The position numbers and the translations under genes were made by a program. From Streptosporangium violaceochromogenes (GTDB taxonomy: Bacteria > Actinomycetota > Actinomycetes > Streptosporangiales > Streptosporangiaceae), in the NCBI RefSeq assembly GCF_014654615.1, contig NZ_BNBB01000002.1, positions 124,001 to 188,000 of the forward strand: 64,000 nt of DNA, written 5' to 3'. The notes beneath the pieces were generated by a model, which was given only the letters and a program-made list of their open reading frames with translations, did not search any database and was not told the DNA's origin. Position 1 is the stretch's first letter, and every line of letters starts with the position of its first letter. Shown here piece after piece: positions 27,233 through 36,685 of the stretch.

Positions 27233-27272
27233 AAGGGCCCGGGCCGCGGGAGAAGGCGCGGCGCGGGCCCTT
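27233..27272. terminator. Strong bidirectional terminator hairpin
   Basis: The 16-base left arm (27233-27248, starting AAGGGCCCG) pairs with the right arm (27257-27272, ending GGGCCCTT) with one mismatch and an eight-base loop. It lies between the convergent SDR and sugar-import ATPase genes. Confidence 0.85.
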
Positions 27273-27290
27273 CGCGGGCGTGGGGCCGGT

Positions 27291-28511
<1,221 letters not shown>

Positions 28512-28555
28512 GGACGGTCCTTAGGGTCTCGGGCCAACCCAACGTTCACCCGGGG

Positions 28556-28569
28556 TGGATACGTTTTCA
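28556..28569. promoter_or_regulatory. LacI-family operator-like palindrome upstream of ugpC
   Basis: TGGATACGTTTTCA matches its own reverse complement at 10 of 14 positions around a central CG. It resembles the TGxAAxCGxTTxCA pattern of LacI/GalR regulators and lies between the divergent ATPase and LacI genes. Confidence 0.65.
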
Positions 28570-28684
28570 TGCATCTCACAGGAAACGGACATCCGTGTCA
28601 AGATGTCGAACCGTTCCACCTTGTCACCGTCGATGACGACGCATCCGTTATCCCTCCGCGCTGGATCAGATGCGGAAACCATGA

Positions 28685-28698
28685 TGGAATCGTTTCCA
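28685..28698. promoter_or_regulatory. LacI-family operator overlapping the lacI-type gene start
   Basis: TGGAATCGTTTCCA matches its reverse complement at 12 of 14 positions with a central CG. Its last base is the A of the start codon of the regulator gene, a position suited to autorepression. Confidence 0.78.
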
Positions 28699-29732
28699 TG
28701 AAGACACGCCGTACCACCATCAAGGATGTCGCCGAGGCGGCGGGGGTGGGGGTGGCCACGGTCTCGCGGGTGCTGTCCGGCGGGTCGGCCAGCCCGCGGA
28801 CCGCGGAGCGGGTGCTCGACGTCGCGGCCCGCCTCGACTACCGCCCGAGCGCGCTCGGGCGCAACCTGCGCCGGCGACGCTCGGGCGGGATCGGCCTGCT
28901 GCTGCCCGACATCACCGACTCCTTCTACGCCCGCCTGGCCGACGGCGTGCTCGGCTGCGCGCGCTCGGCGGGCGAGCCGGTGGTCCTGGGCGCCACCGGC
29001 GACGACGAGGAGCGCGAGGCCGAGCTGATCGGCACGCTGCTGGAGCAGGGCGTCGAGCGGGTGATCGCGGTCCCCTGCGGCGGCGGCGAGACCTGGGAAC
29101 CGGCCCTGCGCGCCGGTCTCATCGTGGTGTTCGCGCACCGGAGCGTCACCGGGCGCGCGGACGCCCCCGGCCCGCCCGCCGTGTCCGCCTGCGCCACCGT
29201 GCCCGCGGTGCTCGCCGACGACCGCGCCGGCGTGCGGACCGCGCTGGACTATCTCACGGGGCTCGGGCACCGCCGCGTCGCCTATCTCGGCGGCCCGGGG
29301 CAGGAGCAGCGGCTGGCGGTGTTCCGCCGGACGCTGGGGCCCCTGGTGGACGAGGAGCTCATCGTCCTGGCGCGCGGCAGCAGAGACTCCGCCTACGCCG
29401 CCGCCGCGGGGCTCTTCCAGCGCCGGCCCGACCTGACCGCCGTGCTGGCGGGGGGCAACCTGCTGGGGGAGGCGGCGGTGCTGGCCGCCAGGGAGCTGGA
29501 CCTGCGGGTGCCCAGGGACCTGTCCCTGGTGATGTTCGACGACGTGCCCTGGGCCGAGCTCTGCGCCCCCCCGCTGACCGTGATCGCCCAGCCCGCGCAG
29601 GACATCGGCTATCGCGCGGCCGAGCTGGTGCTGCGCGCGGGCGACCAGCGCCCGCGCGGCGTGCTCCTTCCCACCGAGCTGATCGTCAGAGGCAGCTGCG
29701 GGCCTAGAGGGCCTTCTCGATCGCCGCGGTGA
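28698..29732 (+). CDS. LacI-family transcriptional regulator
   Basis: A 344-residue regulator. The N-terminal HTH is TTIKDVAEAAGVGVATVSRV followed by the hinge region LDYRPSALGRNLRRRRS. The rest is a periplasmic-binding-protein-like sensor domain with IGLLLPDITDSFYARLADGV, LGHRRVAYLGGP and a C-terminal PLTVIAQPAQDIGYRAAELV. The ATG at 28698 is the only start that gives a complete HTH. It probably controls the divergent sugar-import ATPase and itself through the two palindromes in between. The effector sugar is unknown. The last 29 bases overlap the convergent glutathione peroxidase gene. Confidence 0.92.
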   Translation: MKTRRTTIKDVAEAAGVGVATVSRVLSGGSASPRTAERVLDVAARLDYRPSALGRNLRRRRSGGIGLLLPDITDSFYARLADGVLGCARSAGEPVVLGATGDDEEREAELIGTLLEQGVERVIAVPCGGGETWEPALRAGLIVVFAHRSVTGRADAPGPPAVSACATVPAVLADDRAGVRTALDYLTGLGHRRVAYLGGPGQEQRLAVFRRTLGPLVDEELIVLARGSRDSAYAAAAGLFQRRPDLTAVLAGGNLLGEAAVLAARELDLRVPRDLSLVMFDDVPWAELCAPPLTVIAQPAQDIGYRAAELVLRAGDQRPRGVLLPTELIVRGSCGPRGPSRSPR

Positions 29733-30189
29733 CGGCGGGGTCACCGGGCTCCACGCCCGGCCGGAAGCGGGCCAGCACCTCCCCCTCGCGCGAGATCAGG
29801 AACTTCTCGAAGTTCCATTGGACGTCACCGGCCTCCCCCTCGGCGTCGGGGACGGGGGTGAGCGCGGCGTAGAGGGGGTGGCGGCCGTCGCCGTTGACGT
29901 CCGTCTTGGCCAGCAGGGGGAAGTCCACGCCGTAGGTGGTGGAGCAGAACTCCCGGATCTCCTCGGCGCCGCCCGGTTCCTGCCCCATGAACTGGTTGCA
30001 GGGCACGCCCACGACGGTGAAACCCGCCTCACCGTAGGAGCGCTGGAGCCGGACCAGACCCGCGTACTGCGGGGTGAGCCCGCAGCGCGAGGCCACGTTC
30101 ACGACGAGGACGACCTTGTCCCCGGCCAGCTCGCCGAGCGTGGCGGGGGTGTCGCCGAGAGTACGCACTTGAATATCACGAATGTTCAT
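29704..30189 (-). CDS. Glutathione peroxidase family protein (Cys type)
   Basis: 161 residues from the ATG at 30189, which has AGGGTG 6 bases upstream; a GTG nine bases earlier is the alternative. Motifs are VNVASRCGLTPQY (peroxidatic Cys36, Cys rather than selenocysteine), VGVPCNQFMGQEPG and WNFEKFLISREG, giving the Cys/Gln/Trp/Asn tetrad. In actinobacteria such enzymes usually use thioredoxin and reduce peroxides in the cytoplasm. The gene is monocistronic and convergent to the LacI gene. Confidence 0.92.
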   Translation of the reverse strand: MNIRDIQVRTLGDTPATLGELAGDKVVLVVNVASRCGLTPQYAGLVRLQRSYGEAGFTVVGVPCNQFMGQEPGGAEEIREFCSTTYGVDFPLLAKTDVNGDGRHPLYAALTPVPDAEGEAGDVQWNFEKFLISREGEVLARFRPGVEPGDPAVTAAIEKAL

Positions 30190-30313
30190 GATCTGCACCC
30201 TATTTCTCTTGTCACGTCAGATTGTTATGTCGCTCATATATTGAAATGTGATGGACACCACAGGGGGTGAGACGAACCGCTCTTCGTCCCCTTGATCAAT
30301 CTGTGACCGACTC

Positions 30314-30331
30314 TTGACATGGACATTGACA
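30314..30331 (+). promoter_or_regulatory. Two overlapping-register TTGACA boxes upstream of the first transglycosylase
   Basis: TTGACA occurs at 30314-30319 and again at 30326-30331, 12 bases apart, about 80-100 bases before the start codon. No clear -10 hexamer follows either at 16-18 bases, so this is only a candidate promoter. Confidence 0.35.
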
Positions 30332-30411
30332 AAATCTGTCGAGCTGGTCAACCGATCGATCGCCGGGCATCGTTACGGCCGTCCCCCGAACCCGGCGAAA
30401 GGCCATCTCCC

Positions 30412-30858
30412 ATGCCGACGCTACGCCGTACCGGCACCCTGCTGGTCATCTCGGCGCTCGCCGTCAGCACCACCGCCACCGCCACCACCGGCGCCCAGGC
30501 CGCCTCGGCGCCCCTGTCCCTCGCCTCCGCCACCGCCTCCACCACCGCGCTCGCGCGCCAGAGCAACCAGGCCATCGCCCGGCCCATGGTGACGGCGCGA
30601 GGATGGTCCCGCGACCAGTTCGACTGCCTCAGGCACCTGTGGACCCGGGAGAGCAACTGGAACCACCGGGCGCTCAACCGCGGCTCCGGCGCGTACGGCA
30701 TCCCCCAGGCCCTGCCCGCGGGCAAGATGGCCCGCGCGGGCCACGACTGGCGCACCAACCCCAGGACGCAGATCAGGTGGGGTCTCGGCTACATCAAGCA
30801 GCGCTACGGCTCGCCGTGCCGGGCGTGGGCCCACTTCCTGTCCCGCGGCTGGTACTGA
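30412..30858 (+). CDS. Secreted lytic-transglycosylase-like protein, paralogue 1
   Basis: 148 residues from ATG 30412, which has GAAAGG 9 bases upstream. It has a signal peptide (TLRRTGTLLVISALAVSTTA ... GAQAAS) and an 80-residue C-terminal domain. That domain runs from WSRDQFDCLRHLWTRESNWN through GSGAYGIPQALPAGKM and WGLGYIKQRYGSPCRAW to a terminal WY. This is the aggregation-promoting-factor/SLT-like fold; the Glu in WTRES is the likely catalytic residue and the two Cys residues probably form a disulfide. It would act on peptidoglycan outside the cell. The closely similar paralogue lies 323 bases downstream. Confidence 0.85.
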   Translation: MPTLRRTGTLLVISALAVSTTATATTGAQAASAPLSLASATASTTALARQSNQAIARPMVTARGWSRDQFDCLRHLWTRESNWNHRALNRGSGAYGIPQALPAGKMARAGHDWRTNPRTQIRWGLGYIKQRYGSPCRAWAHFLSRGWY

Positions 30859-31181
30859 TCCCAAACCCCAAACAGGGGTGATTTTCTCCTCCGCCGTCCC
30901 CTTAGGGCAGAGCTCCCACGGTCAGCCCGGCCCCGCCGAACCGCCCCCGGGCCACGAAGATCGGGTAAACACCTCTTCTACGCGTGTCACAGTCAGCCGC
31001 CGCCGCTCACCCCGCGTATTAGAAAGCGGCCTAGAGAAACCGTCGCGGTGTCTCCCCGGAAACGGGCCGGAGGAGACCACGCGGGCAGTCCCCGCCCGAG
31101 CCACGGGCGCCGGATCGTCATGGCGCGCACGGAGGACCACATCCTCCTCACGCGCCTTCCGCACGCGGCCTGCGGACAAGG
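30859..31181. other. Intergenic region between the two transglycosylase paralogues
   Basis: A short hairpin, ACCCC-AAACA-GGGGT (30865-30879) followed by ATTTTCT, is a probable weak terminator of the first gene. The remaining ~290 bases form a long leader for the second gene. I looked for a c-di-AMP riboswitch-like layout, which is known upstream of such genes in actinobacteria, and could not recognise one. Confidence 0.5.
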
Positions 31182-31700
31182 ATGAATGTGAACAGCTACC
31201 GCGTTCTGCGCAACACCGTTGTGAGCATGCTCGCCGCCTCGACCGTGATCGGCCCGGTGGCCGTCGGACGGGCCGAGGAGGCCGGAAGAACGATGGAGGC
31301 GATGGAGCCGGCCCTGAGGGCGCCGGCGAGAGCCGTCCACCGGGCCGTCTGGTTCACCAGGGCCCGGCCCAGGGTCAGACCGGCCATGAATACCTTCAAG
31401 GTGAGGAACAAGGCGATCGCGTTCCGCCTCGTCGCCCGCCGCTCGTGGTCCCACGACCAGTTCCGGTGCCTGGACAGCCTCTGGACCCGGGAGAGCGACT
31501 GGAATCACCAGGCGCAGAACCCGTCGTCGGGGGCCTACGGCATCCCTCAGGCCCTGCCGGGCTCGAAGATGAGCGGCAGCGGCGAGGACTGGCGGTCGAA
31601 TCCGATCACGCAGATCCACTGGGGACTGCGCTACATCAAGAGCCGCTACGGATCACCGTGCGGAGCCTGGGGTCACTTCCAGTCCAGCAACTGGTACTGA
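31182..31700 (+). CDS. Secreted lytic-transglycosylase-like protein, paralogue 2
   Basis: 172 residues. The N-terminus (MNVNSYRVLRNTVVSMLAAS) is a signal-like sequence; a basic linker precedes the catalytic domain. That domain has WSHDQFRCLDSLWTRESDWN, SSGAYGIPQALPGSKM and WGLRYIKSRYGSPCGAW and ends in NWY. It aligns without gaps to the last ~83 residues of the upstream paralogue, while the N-terminal halves are unrelated, so the pair differs mainly in export/linker sequence. A GTG at 31188 is an alternative start with better spacing to the AAGG. The last 48 bases overlap the convergent TetR gene. Confidence 0.82.
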   Translation: MNVNSYRVLRNTVVSMLAASTVIGPVAVGRAEEAGRTMEAMEPALRAPARAVHRAVWFTRARPRVRPAMNTFKVRNKAIAFRLVARRSWSHDQFRCLDSLWTRESDWNHQAQNPSSGAYGIPQALPGSKMSGSGEDWRSNPITQIHWGLRYIKSRYGSPCGAWGHFQSSNWY

Positions 31701-32408
31701 CCCCGACGGGGAGTGCCCAGGGGAAGGGAGCACTCCCACCGCGCCCGGGGCCTTCGGGTCCCGGGCGCCCTCCTGACGCCGTACGGCTATCGCCTGAATG
31801 AGCAGGTCCAGGCCGAACGCGAACTCCGCCTGGTGATCACACTCCCCCATCTGCGCCGCCAACTCGCTCACCTGGGGAAACAGCAGCGGATCGATGCTTT
31901 CGGCCTCGACGCCCGGACATCCGGCGGGGGCGAAGGCCGGGGCGACCCCGACCTCCCGCAGCAGCGACCCCACGATGTAGGCGACGAACACGCGCAGGGC
32001 GCGCACCGCTCCCGGGCCGTCGAACCCGGCCTGGCGCAGCGTGGCCAGGGCCCGCTCGACCGGCCGCAGCCCTGCGGCCGAGCGGAGCTGACGGCTGACC
32101 ACGACCATCGTGCACCGGGGGTGGTCGTGCGCGATCTTCCGGAACGCCAGGGCCTGCATCCGCACGCGGTCGGGCCATTCGGCACCGGAGTCGTCGGTGA
32201 ACTCGATCCGCGACAGCACGGCCTCGGCCACCCCGTCCAGCAGGGCGTCCTTGCTGGGAACATGGTTGTACAGGGACATCACGCCCACCCCGAGGTCCGC
32301 CGCGATCCGCCGCATGGACACCGCGTCGGCTCCCTCACGCTCGATGAGATCGACGGCGGCGGCGATGATGCGCGTGCGGGAGAGCGGCTCGGCGGGCATA
32401 GAGCCCAT
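31653..32408 (-). CDS. TetR-family transcriptional regulator
   Basis: 251 residues. The N-terminal HTH is TRIIAAAVDLIEREGADAVS followed by MRRIAADLGVGVMSLYNHVP. A tetracycline-repressor-like C-terminal domain follows, with SAAGLRPVERALATLRQAGF and FVAYIVGSLLREVG. The final ~35 residues are Pro/Gly-rich and run into the 3' end of the transglycosylase gene; a hairpin at 31709-31737 (GGGAGTGC/GCACTCCC) lies inside this tail and may instead serve as terminator for the opposite gene. An ATG nine bases later (MPAEPL) is an alternative start. No obvious target gene is adjacent in divergent orientation. Confidence 0.87.
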   Translation of the reverse strand: MGSMPAEPLSRTRIIAAAVDLIEREGADAVSMRRIAADLGVGVMSLYNHVPSKDALLDGVAEAVLSRIEFTDDSGAEWPDRVRMQALAFRKIAHDHPRCTMVVVSRQLRSAAGLRPVERALATLRQAGFDGPGAVRALRVFVAYIVGSLLREVGVAPAFAPAGCPGVEAESIDPLLFPQVSELAAQMGECDHQAEFAFGLDLLIQAIAVRRQEGARDPKAPGAVGVLPSPGHSPSGSVPVAGLEVTPGSAR

Positions 32409-32445
32409 TGTGGCGTTGTCCCGGCCCGGATACGCCGTGACGGCT

Positions 32446-32769
32446 CTAACGAATCACCACGAAAACGGCGGCGCCGACGGAGACGACGAAGGTGCCGAAC
32501 CAGGCGATCAGCGCGTCGGCCCGGTGGTCGAGCGGGACACCCGCGTGCAGCGCCCGCTGGGCGCGCTGGTAGCGGACGCCGGTACGGGCGAGCAGGACCG
32601 CTCCGCACACCGCCGCCAGCCCGAACGGCACGGCGGCGGGCGGCGTGACCCCGGCCCGCAGGGTGAGCCCCCCGGCGCCCAGCCCCGTGACCGCCAGCAG
32701 CGCCGCGGTACGGACCCACGCCAGGCGGGTCCGCTCGTTCTGCAGGCCCCGGTCCCAGAGCGGGGTCAT
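32446..32769 (-). CDS. DUF202 membrane protein
   Basis: 107 residues. The N-terminal amphipathic segment WDRGLQNERTRLAWVRTAAL is the DUF202 signature, followed by three hydrophobic segments. The function of DUF202 is not established. Its start overlaps the stop of the preceding DUF202 gene by 4 bases; the two probably form a hetero-oligomeric membrane pair. Confidence 0.85.
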   Translation of the reverse strand: MTPLWDRGLQNERTRLAWVRTAALLAVTGLGAGGLTLRAGVTPPAAVPFGLAAVCGAVLLARTGVRYQRAQRALHAGVPLDHRADALIAWFGTFVVSVGAAVFVVIR

Positions 32770-33107
32770 CGGCCCAGCAGGATGAGGATCACGGCGAGCA
32801 CGGCCACGGTGGCCACGCCGTACCCGAGAACGGGGGCGAGCGCGGGCGCCGGGAGCGGGTTCGCCTTACGCAGGGCACGCTGAACCCGGCGCCAGCGCGG
32901 GTAGGCCATCGCGGCCGACAGGGCCGCCAGCGAGACCAAGGTGAGAGCCAGGATGGTTCGCATCCAGGGAACGAAGACGTCGGAGGAGACCGCGGCGATG
33001 GCGACGCCGCCCGCGCTCAGCGCGAGCGAGGTGCTCAACCAGGTCAGAAAGGTGCGTTCGTTCGCGAGCGTGAACCGAGGATCCGGTTCTTCCCCAGATG
33101 CGTTCAT
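32766..33107 (-). CDS. DUF202/YidH-like membrane protein
   Basis: 113 residues with FTLANERTFLTWLSTSLALS (the DUF202 N-terminal signature) and three transmembrane segments, the last ATVAVLAVILILLG. It is first of the two-gene unit. No good Shine-Dalgarno precedes the ATG; the nearest purine run is GGAAG, 13 bases away, and a palindrome sits immediately upstream. Confidence 0.83.
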   Translation of the reverse strand: MNASGEEPDPRFTLANERTFLTWLSTSLALSAGGVAIAAVSSDVFVPWMRTILALTLVSLAALSAAMAYPRWRRVQRALRKANPLPAPALAPVLGYGVATVAVLAVILILLGR

Positions 33108-33109
33108 AT

Positions 33110-33120
33110 TAACGACGTTA
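33110..33120. promoter_or_regulatory. Perfect 11-base palindrome at the DUF202 start
   Basis: TAACGACGTTA is an inverted repeat with a central A, two bases upstream of the start codon on the minus strand. It could be an operator that blocks translation initiation or transcription of the DUF202 pair. Confidence 0.4.
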
Positions 33121-33189
33121 CTTCCACCCCATTTCCCATAGAGAACTCGGGAAAGTTTCTTACCGGATCGCGGGGATGGGGACCGGGCC

Positions 33190-33591
33190 TCAGCCGCAGG
33201 CGTCGGTCAGCTGCTTGACCCACCGCACCGAGTCGGTCGCGAGCTTCTGCGTCGCGTCGACGGCGCTGTCGGCGTCGGTGACGTTCAGATCCCGCAGGTT
33301 CTTGGCGACCCCGTCGGCGGCCTCCTTGAGCGTGGTGTTGGCCGCCTTGTCGGCCACGTCGCCCAGCTTGGCGGCCCCGTCGTTGAGCGCCTTCTCCATC
33401 GCGGCGGGGTCGTCGGTCAGCTTGGTGATCTTCTGCACGGTGTCGGTGACCACGGCCGCGGCCTTCAGGCACTGCTGTGCCTTGTCGACGCCGTCGGACA
33501 CCTGTTGGATCTCCGAGCAGCCGGTGACGAGAACGGCGGCGGCCAGTGCGGAGACGGCGAGGACGTGAGTCTTTCGCTGAAGGGGGGACAT
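33190..33591 (-). CDS. Small predicted lipoprotein, helical
   Basis: 133 residues with a basic N-terminus, hydrophobic segment and lipobox (AAAVLVTGC, Cys at about residue 25). The mature part is nearly all predicted helix with heptad-like Ala/Val/Leu spacing (DGVDKAQQCLKAAAVVTDTV and similar). I do not recognise the family. It would be anchored to the outer face of the membrane. It probably stands alone, with 282 bases of featureless GC-rich sequence upstream. Confidence 0.75.
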   Translation of the reverse strand: MSPLQRKTHVLAVSALAAAVLVTGCSEIQQVSDGVDKAQQCLKAAAVVTDTVQKITKLTDDPAAMEKALNDGAAKLGDVADKAANTTLKEAADGVAKNLRDLNVTDADSAVDATQKLATDSVRWVKQLTDACG

Positions 33592-33873
33592 GCCCAGACC
33601 CTACCCAACGAGCCGGCGCGACAGGGGATGATCCGCCGGGCTCGCCGCCGGACCGAAGACCCGGCCGCCGGGCGGCGTTCCCCTCGCCGACGGCCTCCGG
33701 GCCGCCGGACGGGGGCCGGGTAGGGTGGAACCGGCCGCGCCGCCGGCGCCGGACGCCACGGCCGAAAACCCGTCGCGGGTCACCGCGGCGAGGGCCCGGC
33801 AGCGGCAGGGGCCACTCAGCGGGACGGCGGTACGGTCATCCGGCCGCCGCCGGAGAGGGACACGAGGGAAGAC

Positions 33874-34131
33874 ATGTCCACCTGTGAGCACATCACCCTG
33901 GCCAAGGACCCGCCCCCGCGCACGCCCGACGGGTGCGAGGAGTGCCTGGCGATCGGCAGCGGCTGGGTTCATCTGCGCAGATGCCTGTCGTGCGGCCACA
34001 TCGGCTGCTGCGACTCCTCCCCCCACAAGCACGCCACCGCCCACTTCCACGAGTCGGCCCACCCGGTCATCGCCTCGTTCGAACCGGGCGAGAACTGGCG
34101 CTGGTGCTACCTCGACAACACCATCGGCTGA
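33874..34131 (+). CDS. UBP-type zinc-finger protein
   Basis: 85 residues with the zinc ligands of the ubiquitin-hydrolase-type finger: CEH near the N-terminus, CEECLAIGSGWVHLRRC, CGHIGCCDSSPHKHATAHFH and SFEPGENWRWCYLD. In bacteria these stand-alone domains are common and of unknown function. It is followed 97 bases later by a DNA alkylation repair-like gene on the same strand. Confidence 0.9.
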   Translation: MSTCEHITLAKDPPPRTPDGCEECLAIGSGWVHLRRCLSCGHIGCCDSSPHKHATAHFHESAHPVIASFEPGENWRWCYLDNTIG

Positions 34132-34227
34132 GCCGGCAGGACGGGCGACAGGGGGCCGGCGTGGAGGACAGGAGCGCGGCCTCCGTCGTAGGCTGCGTCT
34201 CGCACGTGATGGACAGGGGGCTCAAAG

Positions 34228-34908
34228 GTGACCGGGACGACACCTACCGAGACGACGGTGGCCGAGGTGATGGCCGAGCTGGCCGGGCTCGACGACCCCA
34301 AGGCCCGCGAGGTGAACGAGAGACACGGTGACGATCACGGTGTGAACCTCGGCAGGCTCCGCGCGCTCGCGAAGCGGCTGAAGACGCAGCAGGAGCTCGC
34401 GCGCCGGCTCTGGGAGACGGACGACAGCGCGGCCAGGCTGCTGGCGATCCTGATCTGCCGCCCGAAGGCGTTCACCCGCGACGAGCTGGACGCCATGGTG
34501 CGCCAGGCCCGCACCCCCAAGGTGCACGACTGGCTCGTGAACTACGTGGTGAAGAAGAACCCGCACTCCGAGGAGCTGCGCCTGGCCTGGTCCGCCGACC
34601 CCGATCCGGTGATCGCCGGTGCCGGCTGGGCGCTGACCGTCGAACGTGTGGCGAAGAAGCCCGAGGGACTCGACCTCGCGGGACTGCTCGACGTCATCGA
34701 GACGGAGATGAAGGGTGCCCCGGATCGCCTGCAGTGGGCGATGAACCACTGCCTGGCCCAGATTGGGATCGAGCACGCCGAGCACCGCGCCCGCGCGATC
34801 GACATCGGTGAGCGCCTGCAGGTGCTCAAGGACTACCCGACCTCCCCGGGCTGCACGTCTCCGTTCGCGCCCGTCTGGATCGCCGAGATGGTGCGCCGGC
34901 GGCGATAA
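34228..34908 (+). CDS. DNA alkylation repair family protein (HEAT-like, AlkD superfamily)
   Basis: 226 residues, almost wholly helical, starting with GTG after CAAAG. The opening TTVAEVMAELAGLDDPKARE, the repeat elements WLVNYVVKKNPHSEELRLAW and GAGWALTVERVAKKPEGLD, and the terminal SPFAPVWIAEMVRR match the DNA_alkylation group. Many members of this subgroup have no tested glycosylase activity, so the biochemical role is open. Confidence 0.8.
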   Translation: MTGTTPTETTVAEVMAELAGLDDPKAREVNERHGDDHGVNLGRLRALAKRLKTQQELARRLWETDDSAARLLAILICRPKAFTRDELDAMVRQARTPKVHDWLVNYVVKKNPHSEELRLAWSADPDPVIAGAGWALTVERVAKKPEGLDLAGLLDVIETEMKGAPDRLQWAMNHCLAQIGIEHAEHRARAIDIGERLQVLKDYPTSPGCTSPFAPVWIAEMVRRRR

Positions 34909-34932
34909 GACGGATCGGCGCCGGTCGGGGTG

Positions 34933-36516
34933 TCAGTCGCGTTCGAGGGTGGCCTCCTCGAAGTCGAGTTCGTGGACGACCCTGTTCATCACCTCGTCGT
35001 CGATGCGCCCCTCGTCGCGCAGGCGCACGAACACCTGGCGTTCGGCCGCCATCATCTCCCTGCGCAACCGCCGGTAGACGGTGCTCGGCGTCTCCTCGCC
35101 CCGGGGGCCCGTGCCGCCGCCGAGCCGTTCCCAGGCGCTGAGGGCCCGGCGCTCGGCCCGTGACCTGAGCTGCCCGACGACCTCCTCGTGGACGTCCGCC
35201 ACCCCCTCGGCCACCAGTTCGTCCAGCCGGGCGAGGGCGGCCGAGGCCGCCGCCTGCTGAGCCGCCGCCTCGGCGAGATTGTCGGCGAAGACCTCCTCCT
35301 CGTTGGAGATCCTCAGGCGCCGGATGAGCCAGGGGAACGACATCCCCTGGAGCAGCAGGGTGCCGATCACCACCACGAAGGTCAGGAAGAGCAGTACGGC
35401 CCGCCCGGGAAACCCCTGGGGGATCGCGAAGGCGGCGGCCAGGGAGACCACCCCGCGCATGCCCGCCCAGCCCACGACGACCACGTGCTCCCAGGGCGGC
35501 GGTCGCGGCTCACGCCGGCGGATCCGTCCGATGAGGATCCTCGGCAGATGGACGCTGGGCACGACCCAGACCGCCCGGGCGAGCACCGTGGCGGCGAAGA
35601 CCGCCAGCGCCAGCCCGGCGAGTCTCCAGGGGTTCTCCCCCTCCAGCGCCCTCATGATCGGCCACAGTTGCAGGCCGATGAGCATGAAGACGACCGTCTC
35701 CAGGACGAAGTCCACGATCCGCCAGACGGCGTCGGACAGCAGCCGGGTGCCGAAGCCCGCGCCGGGCAGCCGGTGGCCGACGACGAGGCCGACGATCACC
35801 ACGGCGATCACACCGGAGGCGTGCACGACCTCGGCCGCGAGGTAGACGCCGAACGGGATGAGCAGCATGACGGTGTTCTCGACGAGCGCGTCCCGGAGTC
35901 TTCGCAGGATCCAGGCCAGACCCCAGGCGAGGGCGAGGCCGACGACCACGCCGCCCGCCGCCGCGTAGAGGAAGCCGGTGGTGGCCTCCAGCCAGCCGAT
36001 CCCCTCCCCCAGCGTGGCGGCGACGGCCACCCGGTAGGCGGTGAGCGCGGTGGCGTCGTTGAACAGGCTCTCCCCCACCAGGACGGTGACCACCCGGCGC
36101 GGGAGCCCGAGCCTCCTGGCCACCGCGACCGCGGCCACCGCGTCGGGCGGCGCCACGATCGCCCCCAGCGCGAACGCGGCGGCCATCGGCAGGGAGGGCA
36201 GGAGCAGGTGGGTGACCCACCCGACGACCAGGGTGGTGAACAGCACCAGCCCGACCGAGAGCAGCGCGACCGGGCGTCCCACCGCCTTGAGCCTCAGATA
36301 GGAGCTGTCGATGGCGGCGGAGTACAGCAGAGGCGGCAGGAACACCATCAGGATCAGCTCGGGATCCAGCTGGTAGCCGGGAACCAGCGGCGAGAACGCG
36401 AGCCCGGCGAGCACGAGCAGCAGCGGCGCGGACCACCCCCTGCGCCTGGCCACGGCCGCCACCGCGATGGCGATGACCGGCACCAGCAGCAGTCGTACGA
36501 CCGACGCCTCGTTCAT
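34933..36516 (-). CDS. Cation/proton antiporter, CPA1 family (NhaP-like)
   Basis: 527 residues with about 12 hydrophobic segments, then a cytoplasmic C-terminal tail of about 130 residues rich in Glu and Arg. The transport core shows IVAPPDAVAAVAVARRLGL and ESLFNDATALTAYRVA, the conserved acidic positions of CPA1 exchangers, and GWAGMRGVVSLAAAFAIP. It would exchange Na+ or K+ for H+ across the membrane. It is a single gene convergent to the alkylation-repair gene. Confidence 0.92.
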   Translation of the reverse strand: MNEASVVRLLLVPVIAIAVAAVARRRGWSAPLLLVLAGLAFSPLVPGYQLDPELILMVFLPPLLYSAAIDSSYLRLKAVGRPVALLSVGLVLFTTLVVGWVTHLLLPSLPMAAAFALGAIVAPPDAVAAVAVARRLGLPRRVVTVLVGESLFNDATALTAYRVAVAATLGEGIGWLEATTGFLYAAAGGVVVGLALAWGLAWILRRLRDALVENTVMLLIPFGVYLAAEVVHASGVIAVVIVGLVVGHRLPGAGFGTRLLSDAVWRIVDFVLETVVFMLIGLQLWPIMRALEGENPWRLAGLALAVFAATVLARAVWVVPSVHLPRILIGRIRRREPRPPPWEHVVVVGWAGMRGVVSLAAAFAIPQGFPGRAVLLFLTFVVVIGTLLLQGMSFPWLIRRLRISNEEEVFADNLAEAAAQQAAASAALARLDELVAEGVADVHEEVVGQLRSRAERRALSAWERLGGGTGPRGEETPSTVYRRLRREMMAAERQVFVRLRDEGRIDDEVMNRVVHELDFEEATLERD

Positions 36517-36685
36517 ACCGTTTCTCCACCCGTCGCGCGGATGATCAGCCTACGGGACCGCCGTCGCCCGCATCGGGGGCGGTCACGCCACGGGTGCCGC
36601 CGGGGCTGCCGGCCCGTGGGGGCGCGCGGAGGGAGGGCGCCGCGCGATCACGGCACGGATGCCGTCGTCCCTCGCGGAAAGCGGC

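Noticed and set aside
30190-31181. Possible c-di-AMP riboswitches upstream of the transglycosylase genes
   Set aside because: Known for wall hydrolase genes in actinobacteria, but I could not find the conserved paired and loop elements in either leader.
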